18,517 bases of DNA, from contig JAPXLT010000063.1 of assembly GCA_033809415.1 (NCBI GenBank), positions 1 through 18,517 on the forward strand, given 5' to 3'. Positions 13,482 to 18,517 of the stretch are shown here, one piece after another. The DNA comes from JAQVUB01 sp033809415 (GTDB taxonomy: Bacteria; Verrucomicrobiota; Lentisphaeria; Oligosphaerales; Oligosphaeraceae). Made by a program: the position numbers and the translations under genes. The stretch's first letter is position 1. Each line of letters begins with the position of its first letter. The notes beneath the pieces are model-generated. The model had not been told where the DNA came from and ran no database searches. It saw only the letters and a program-made list of their open reading frames with translations.

Positions 13482-14180
13482 CTATAATCCACAGACCGGA
13501 TCGTTGATTTTTTCAGGGATGAAGAAAGATTGCGTCAGGGCTTCGGCATATTGGACGCCGATTTTGCTGCCGTGGAAGCGTGCCCTGGCCTCCATTCTGG
13601 CAAATTCCTCGCCAAGGTGCTCCTGACCGGTTTTGAAGGCCGCCCATGCATCGAGTTTGGCCTGGAAGGTGTCACTGACATCGACGATGTGGGTTGGTTC
13701 GGGCATGGTCTGCAAAACTTCGAATTGATATAAAGCCCGTGCAAAATGCGGTTCGCCTAAGTCGGCGCTGCATGCCCAGCCGGCTTGAAACCAGGTGTCT
13801 TCGGTCATCCGGGCCATCGCCCTGTGCTGAAAATATTCCAGAGGATAATGGCCGAAAATGATTTCTGGTTGCACGCGGCGAATGGCTTCCATGCATTTGC
13901 GATAAATCGCCTTGCTCTCATTAACCTCGAAGTCTGAATAGTTGTGACAGACAAAATCTTCCACCCCCAGAATCTTATGAGCTTGTAGGGCTTCTTTGAA
14001 AAAGCGCTCCTTTACGGAAGCGCGTTCCTCGATATGGGCAAAGCCTTCATCACCGCAACCCATGCAGACCACCGCGACATGATGCCCGGCCTGGGTAAAT
14101 TTTTTGATGATGCCCCCAATTGCCAGAACGGAATCATCCAGATGCCCACCAAGTACTAGAATGTTTTTTTTATCGTTCAT
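13482..14180 (-). CDS. PIG-L / LmbE-family zinc-dependent N-deacetylase
   Basis: Predicted metal-dependent amidase removing an acetyl group from an N-acetylglucosamine-type substrate; the family includes PIG-L, MshB and BshB. 232 residues, usual length. The N-terminal metal motif is GGHLDDSVLAIGG (residues 11-23), with His13, Asp15 and Asp16 kept although the common form is AHPDDE; the Glu replaced by Ser is notable. The later histidine motif is FQHRAMARM, close to the family H.DH. pattern. FGHYPLEYFQHR and the SDTFQAKLDAWAAFKTGQ region are typical. An AGGAG lies 12 bases before the ATG. No signal peptide. It lies on the same strand as the large exported protein, separated from it by a regulator remnant, and may act on amino sugars released outside. 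Substrate unknown. Confidence 0.9.
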   Translation of the reverse strand: MNDKKNILVLGGHLDDSVLAIGGIIKKFTQAGHHVAVVCMGCGDEGFAHIEERASVKERFFKEALQAHKILGVEDFVCHNYSDFEVNESKAIYRKCMEAIRRVQPEIIFGHYPLEYFQHRAMARMTEDTWFQAGWACSADLGEPHFARALYQFEVLQTMPEPTHIVDVSDTFQAKLDAWAAFKTGQEHLGEEFARMEARARFHGSKIGVQYAEALTQSFFIPEKINDPVCGL

Positions 14181-14242
14181 ATCAGCAGAATACTCCTGTT
14201 ATGTTGCTAAGCCAAGGGAATTTTCCTCTATATGCATGATAA

Positions 14243-14506
14243 TATACCAGCCAAATTGTCTTGATTCCATGTAATTTCAATCCGTATTGTGCGAGACTGC
14301 GCGATACGGAATCCGGTTTTGCCGCTTGTACAGATAAGGCGGAGGAGATGCTTCTGCAAACCCATAACAACATCAGTGATATCGCCATGATGACCGGCTT
14401 CAGAAGCCTCTCACAATTCAACCGCACCTTTAAAGCCATCACTGGAACCTCGCCGAGGGAATTCCGCAAAACCAAGCCTAAACCGGAAGCAAGGCTAATC
14501 TTTTAA
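14243..14506 (+). pseudogene. AraC-family regulator remnant with internal deletion
   Basis: The C-terminal part is a clear AraC helix-turn-helix: AEEMLLQTHNNISDIAMMTGF, then SLSQFNRTFKAITGTSPREFRK. Directly before it, NPYCARLRDTESGFAACTDKA resembles the cysteine-containing part of a PocR-type sensory domain, which normally lies far upstream of the DNA-binding domain. This suggests an in-frame internal deletion. A stop codon precedes the fragment and no good start codon or ribosome site is seen; a TTG at 14261 is the only candidate start. It is divergent from the deacetylase gene, so the parent gene may have controlled it or the exported protein. A near-perfect 11-bp inverted repeat lies at 14282-14309. 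Confidence 0.7.
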
Positions 14507-14520
14507 AAGGACAGGTTCAG

Positions 14521-14596
14521 CCCTATAAAAAAAATTTCGTGCCTTTTCGTGTTTTTTCGTTGTTAAAAATGGGTTGTGGGCGTCAATGCCAAGTTC
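14521..14596 (-). repeat. Dispersed repeat copy G (modules 3 and 1), minus orientation
   Basis: On the minus strand it follows the stop codon of the exported protein: module 3 (14570-14596, CTTGGCATTGACGCCCACAA type) and then module 1 (14521-14569) ending TATAGGG. Its orientation relative to the preceding gene is the same as for copies A, B, D and E. Confidence 0.85.
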
Positions 14597-17500
14597 TTAC
14601 TGATTGAGATTTTCGATCATCAGCAATGCGTAGGAGCGCCGTTCGACGCTGATTTCGGGCGTAGCCAGCTCCTGCCCGGTTTCAGGGTTTGTGAGTTTGC
14701 AGTTGGCGTAGCCAAGCTTTGTCAGATCAAAGCGCACCTGTGTTGTTTCGCCTAGGTTGCCAATCATCAGCAGGGTTTTGCCGTCGTTGCGTCTGACAAC
14801 GGTCATGCGGATGTCTTTTGCATCATGGGATACCGGCGGCGTGTTGTCGCCCCAGTACGGGAAGATTTCGACATCGGGGTCTCCATAGCCGAAATCAAAG
14901 ACGATATTGATGGCATCGCGCACATAAGTATTTTTGCGCAAAGGCACACCTTGATCGGTGATATTCATGAAGCCATAGGCAAACATGACGGCCAGCAGGG
15001 AATCAAGCTCGTTTTTCTTCGATTCGCAAGTGACAATCGGGAAGGATACGGTGCCGGAGTGTATACCCAGGATATCCGACAGAAACTGGCTTTCCAAGAA
15101 GCGATCCTGATATTCCCCGCGCCGTCCCCCCATTTCGGTTGTTGTCAAGGTGCTGGCAAACGAGCAGACTGGCACCACCATGCCATCGGTTGAGTGCACA
15201 TCCACCCAAGGCACCCCATAAAGAGTTCTTCCTTCCATATACAGCATGACCGCTGTGCGGCGGACAATCTCGCGCCAGGAGAATAATTCACAGTTGGAAT
15301 GAATTTTCCCATTTTCATCATACCAGGCTATCCCATTCTCCGTGTTATAGCCACCGCCCTGGCCAAAACAGTCAAAATTGATTCCGTCAACACCGCGTCG
15401 CACCGCGCGCCACTCATCATGGATCAGTTTGTCAATGCGGCTTTTGGGCAGACGGCTGAGGTATTCTTGATAGAAGGGTTCCTCGACCGGAAAGGTCCAC
15501 GCGCTCCATTCCGCCTTGTACATTTCATCTTCCGGCCAGAAACAGGAAATTCCCAGCGGATCGGTGTAGAACAGCAACTTCCCGGCTGTCCGCGAAAAAT
15601 GCCAGTCGAGATTACTGCGCAGGGATTTTTCGGTACCGAGATTGCGTCGGATGTATTCTTCGACATGCTTCTGCAGATATTCATCGCGCTTCCGGTTGAA
15701 CTCTGCCCGGTTGCGTTTTCCAGGCGGAATATCCTTGATGGAGACGATGTAGTCGAAGAAGGAGTAATCCCCCTGGAGCGGGTTGAATACATTCGTGCGC
15801 AAATCCACTCCTCCGTATCTTGAGAAGACCTGGCAGGAGCGCGGATACCAAGCCTCGTCATACATGATCGAGCCCATCTTGCGGTATCCTTCCGCTATTG
15901 GCTTGACCGGAGTAGGCTGGAAGCCCATGACGATCTCGAAGGGGTTCGAGGCATTCCAGACCGTGAACTGGTTGACGATGTCAAGCTTGAAGGTGAGCGC
16001 ATCAGCCGTGCGTTCGAGACGCTGGCAGGGCGTTTCCTCGTCGAGCTGATAATGCCGGTAGGAATCGGCAATCCAGCAGAATCCCTGCCGAATTCCGCCG
16101 ACCCAGCAGTAAGGTGTCCAAGCGCCGGGTCTTCTACTTTTTCGGGTTGCCTGGAAGGAGTTCCAAACTTCGCCAAGCCCTGCCGGGATTTCGTAGCTTT
16201 CTCCCTTGTTCCGGGGATGGATAAACATGTTGAAAAAGCGGGCGATCTCCGATTTGACCGGCATAACCAGCACGAGGCTGCGCAGTTTGACCAGTCCCTG
16301 CGGTTGAAAAGCAAGCGTTGTTTTGCAGAATCCGTCGTAATCGTAGTCATGGGTGACTTTGATATCCAGGTTCTTATAGCGGATCAGCGATTCATACAGC
16401 ACCCGATCATCTTCCGCTGAGACCAGCCGAGTGGAAACAGGACTGAAGGACTCCCCGTCAATCAACAGTTCCACCGGTGCGGCAAGGATGTTTTCCCCTT
16501 TGACATAAACAGCATCCCAGAAGCCATTGGCAATCCGGTACCCAGTTTGCAGCGCGTGCACTTCCTGCCTGGCGGCGTCGGCTTCGAGTGGAACAAACGG
16601 GGGTATGATGACGCGATCCATGCCGAGGGTGTTGTTCTGCCAATCAAACTTGCGTACGGAGAAGGTTCGCAGGTCCGTAAAGATTTTGCCGTCTTTTCGC
16701 TCGGCGCTGAGTTCGACTTTGTAGTCTCCCAGGGGGAGTTCTCCGAGCAGGCATTCCTGTTGAAAATTGCGGCTGTTTTCAAGATGATGGAAGGTATGGA
16801 TGGTCTGCCGATGGGGGTCTTTGACCGTGACGGTCACATTCCGGAAACCTTCCGGGACTTTGCCGCCGAGGTTTTCGGCGGTCTCGACGGAACGACGGTC
16901 GGACACCCCGGTCATGCGCACCAGAAGTTTGTTTCCGAAGGAGGGATAGAATGCGCTGTCGAGTTTTGGCAGGCCGGGATTTTCCCAGCGCACATTGCGT
17001 GCCTCCGACAGGTTCCAGGAAAACGAGCGATGGTAGAAGATGACATCCTCCTTGTCCGAGGTGACTTTTCCGATCAACGTGCGCACGGTGCCTGGGAACT
17101 GTGCCCAGATGGTCTGTTCGAGAGAGCGGCGTTCTCCTGCTTTGAGGGTTTGCGTATAGCGCGCAATGGGGAAAGTTACTTTTCCCTCTTTGAAAGTGCT
17201 GGTATCCTGCGGATCCAGGGTTGCGTAGGACAGCGCTGCTGCAACCATCAGGCAGTCCGGGGTGATCAGCATATTCCTGTCAGTCAGATTTTCCGCCCGG
17301 AATTTCATATAGTAATTGGAAGTCTGGTCCCAGAGCATGTGTCCAAACCCGTCGAAGCCGATGACCGGCGCTGCTGGGTCTGGAATGAAGGTGCCCATTT
17401 GACCCGGTTGGGCCGGATAATGCCAGAATGCCGTTTCGGCGGCGTTTTGAAATTCACGGGTGAATTGCAGACCCCAAGTCTGACCGGGCTGCAGTGCTGT

Positions 17501-17989
17501 TACACCGCAGGCTGCCAAAGGAATCGATAGCTCCAGGTGCCAATGCGGCAGGATAATGCCCCGATCCAATTCCGTCAGGATGCTGCTGGCGCATGTGGCA
17601 CCCTCGGGCAGGTTTCCAGTTCCTTCGCTGTTGACATGAAAAAACACTGGCTTTTCAGCGCTGGGCGGCAGCAGAGCCAAGGTTACTGTATCTTCTGCCG
17701 TGAGTTTCTGCGGAAGTTTCGGTGCTTCGCTGTCACAGGCCAGGTAAAAATTCTTGTGATCATAGCCGAAATACCAAGTGACTTGGCGTTTGCTCATCAG
17801 GGTGGTGACACTCGAAACGCCTCCGAAACTCGATGAAGCATGATTCCATTCCCCATATGTAATTTTCCCATCAATATCAGGAAGTTTCTGCATCCCCGGC
17901 AAACGAATCAGGGTGTGCGGAGAAATCTCAGCAGCAGATAGAATCACAGGAAGCAGGAGGCTAATCAGGAGTGCAAAACGTTTTTCCAT
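14597..17989 (-). CDS. Large exported glycoside-hydrolase-like protein with N-terminal CBM9-like domain
   Basis: 1130 residues with a signal peptide (MEKRFALLISLLLPVILSAA, cleavage near residue 20), so it is secreted or periplasmic. Residues 30-230 look like a CBM9-type carbohydrate-binding domain, starting LPDIDGKITYGEW (37-49) with W.F.YD..NFYLACDSEA after it. Residues 240-600 are beta-rich. Residues about 600-1000 look like a TIM-barrel hydrolase: WNSFQATRKSRRPGAWTPYCW, DEAWYPRSCQVFSRYGGVDLR, WHFSRTAGKLLFYTDPLG, and GVDGINFDCFGQGGG with the strand-end acidic residues D868 and D873. The last 90 residues form a beta-sandwich-like end (LLMIGNLGETTQVRFDLTKLG). Large exported proteins with such putative glycosidase domains of undefined function are common in Lentisphaerota and Planctomycetota; no GH family was assigned. 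AAGG lies about 8 bases before the ATG. It probably degrades or binds a complex polysaccharide, and the nearby deacetylase would fit an amino-sugar polymer. Confidence 0.8.
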   Translation of the reverse strand: MEKRFALLISLLLPVILSAAEISPHTLIRLPGMQKLPDIDGKITYGEWNHASSSFGGVSSVTTLMSKRQVTWYFGYDHKNFYLACDSEAPKLPQKLTAEDTVTLALLPPSAEKPVFFHVNSEGTGNLPEGATCASSILTELDRGIILPHWHLELSIPLAACGVTALQPGQTWGLQFTREFQNAAETAFWHYPAQPGQMGTFIPDPAAPVIGFDGFGHMLWDQTSNYYMKFRAENLTDRNMLITPDCLMVAAALSYATLDPQDTSTFKEGKVTFPIARYTQTLKAGERRSLEQTIWAQFPGTVRTLIGKVTSDKEDVIFYHRSFSWNLSEARNVRWENPGLPKLDSAFYPSFGNKLLVRMTGVSDRRSVETAENLGGKVPEGFRNVTVTVKDPHRQTIHTFHHLENSRNFQQECLLGELPLGDYKVELSAERKDGKIFTDLRTFSVRKFDWQNNTLGMDRVIIPPFVPLEADAARQEVHALQTGYRIANGFWDAVYVKGENILAAPVELLIDGESFSPVSTRLVSAEDDRVLYESLIRYKNLDIKVTHDYDYDGFCKTTLAFQPQGLVKLRSLVLVMPVKSEIARFFNMFIHPRNKGESYEIPAGLGEVWNSFQATRKSRRPGAWTPYCWVGGIRQGFCWIADSYRHYQLDEETPCQRLERTADALTFKLDIVNQFTVWNASNPFEIVMGFQPTPVKPIAEGYRKMGSIMYDEAWYPRSCQVFSRYGGVDLRTNVFNPLQGDYSFFDYIVSIKDIPPGKRNRAEFNRKRDEYLQKHVEEYIRRNLGTEKSLRSNLDWHFSRTAGKLLFYTDPLGISCFWPEDEMYKAEWSAWTFPVEEPFYQEYLSRLPKSRIDKLIHDEWRAVRRGVDGINFDCFGQGGGYNTENGIAWYDENGKIHSNCELFSWREIVRRTAVMLYMEGRTLYGVPWVDVHSTDGMVVPVCSFASTLTTTEMGGRRGEYQDRFLESQFLSDILGIHSGTVSFPIVTCESKKNELDSLLAVMFAYGFMNITDQGVPLRKNTYVRDAINIVFDFGYGDPDVEIFPYWGDNTPPVSHDAKDIRMTVVRRNDGKTLLMIGNLGETTQVRFDLTKLGYANCKLTNPETGQELATPEISVERRSYALLMIENLNQ

Positions 17990-18031
17990 TTTCTGACCTT
18001 TTTGATATATTTAGACCCCATCCAAAAAGGA

Positions 18032-18218
18032 TTTTTTAACCACGAACCACACGAAAAGGCTTGGGGTGAACTAACGCCCACAACCCATTTTTTGTCCACA
18101 GAAAGCACGGAAAGCTTGGAAAATTTTGTAGGGGCGCTGCTTCGACGGATGGAATGGCACGCAGAATCGCGGTTTGGTCTGTTGGTTTCTCCGACAGATC
18201 GGTCGGATCGGTCGGATC
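18032..18218 (+). repeat. Dispersed repeat copy H, mosaic of all modules
   Basis: Module 1 (18032-18058), module 3 (18059-18087, GCTTGGGGTGAACTAACGCC and CACAACCCA), a second degenerate module 1 (18088-18134), then the alternative module 2 seen in copy D (GCTGCTTCGACGGATGG, CACGCAG), ending in two 9-bp GGTCGGATC units (18201-18218) that are the complement of those at 10520-10537. It is the only copy not downstream of a gene on its own strand: it lies upstream of the exported protein gene, in antisense. Confidence 0.8.
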
Positions 18219-18431
18219 GGCACAATGCTTTGCGCCGTAGGCGCTTAACCATGCTTAACCCCTGGCCTGGGGTGAGGAATCCACCCAAAGACAGTGCCTT
18301 GTAAAGGCAGCACAATCAGACGGATCATCTTGACAAGTGATTGTATGCCAATAACTTGGAGATTAGTTTTCCAAAAATCTTTCTGAACAGGGCGTTTTCA
18401 TTCTCTTAACCACGTTGGGGAAATGGCTCGT
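18219..18431. other. Gene-free stretch with two small inverted repeats
   Basis: No convincing coding sequence. A perfect small hairpin GCGCC-GTA-GGCGC lies at 18232-18244, and a near-palindrome ACCCCTGGCCTGGGGT at 18258-18273. No T-run follows either, so neither is called a terminator. A TTGACA at 18330 has no good -10 partner. Confidence 0.5.
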
Positions 18432-18517
18432 TTTTTAATGGACAGGGACACGATGGACGCAATGGACGTCATGGACATAAATGGACACGTCTTTATGGAC
18501 AGAATGGACACGTACAG
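18432..18517 (+). repeat. TGGACA-type degenerate repeats at right edge
   Basis: At least seven ATGGAC units with variable spacers run to the window end. The first 22 bases are identical to 1547-1568 and open the related block there. The array may continue beyond the window. Confidence 0.85.

Noticed and set aside
16547..17530. 327-codon plus-strand ORF opposite the exported protein
   Set aside because: Antisense shadow of a gene with signal peptide and domains; no recognisable motif of its own.
18330..18360. Promoter with TTGACA at 18330
   Set aside because: No matching -10 at 15-19 bases and no gene downstream in the window.

Overview
The window looks like chromosome of a bacterium from the Planctomycetes-Verrucomicrobia-Lentisphaerae group, most likely a Lentisphaerota (Victivallales-like) member. 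This is inferred from style: a very large exported sugar-active protein, ROK and PfkB sugar kinases, wide gene spacing, and intergenic DNA filled with short tandem repeats and copies of one dispersed repeat family. No rRNA, tRNA, CRISPR array or complete transposon was seen.

Layout. 1-1387: a CACCCTG heptamer array, then miaB on the minus strand. 1388-2032: a long gene-free stretch with TGGACA repeats, a 64-bp tandem repeat and an AT-rich block of short direct and inverted repeats ending in a good promoter. 2033-5005: a small winged-helix protein, a divergent tubulin/FtsZ-family GTPase and a cytoplasmic Ser/Thr kinase. This is the most interesting part: the first two genes and the repeat block have the layout of a TubR-TubZ-tubC (type III segregation) operon, but chromosomal in context and followed by a eukaryotic-type kinase. 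5167-6399: argJ. 6400-6826: repeats only. 6827-10353: PfkB-type sugar kinase, then an operon of a GT4 glycosyltransferase, a small basic nine-residue-repeat protein and a ROK glucokinase. 10357-10642: a composite repeat bounded by 27-bp inverted repeats. 10668-12925 (minus): DNA methyltransferase with an upstream gene that is probably its restriction enzyme, in lower-GC DNA, with two palindromes upstream. 13141-13278: HigA-type antitoxin remnant. 13482-14180 (minus): PIG-L deacetylase. 14243-14506: deleted AraC-type regulator remnant. 14597-17989 (minus): 1130-residue exported glycoside-hydrolase-like protein. 18000-18517: repeats only.

How it fits together. The sugar kinases with the glycosyltransferase, and the exported hydrolase-like protein with the deacetylase, point to a carbohydrate-using heterotroph. 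The restriction-modification pair and antitoxin remnant mark a probably acquired patch. A repeat of form TTTTTTAACxACGAAA...CACGAAAA...TATAGGG lies just downstream of, and in the sense direction of, most genes or gene remnants here (tubulin-like, kinase, PfkB, ROK, methyltransferase, antitoxin remnant, exported protein). It may therefore act as a 3'-end element, or may simply be tolerated there. All functional statements rest on reading motifs by eye; no database search was run.
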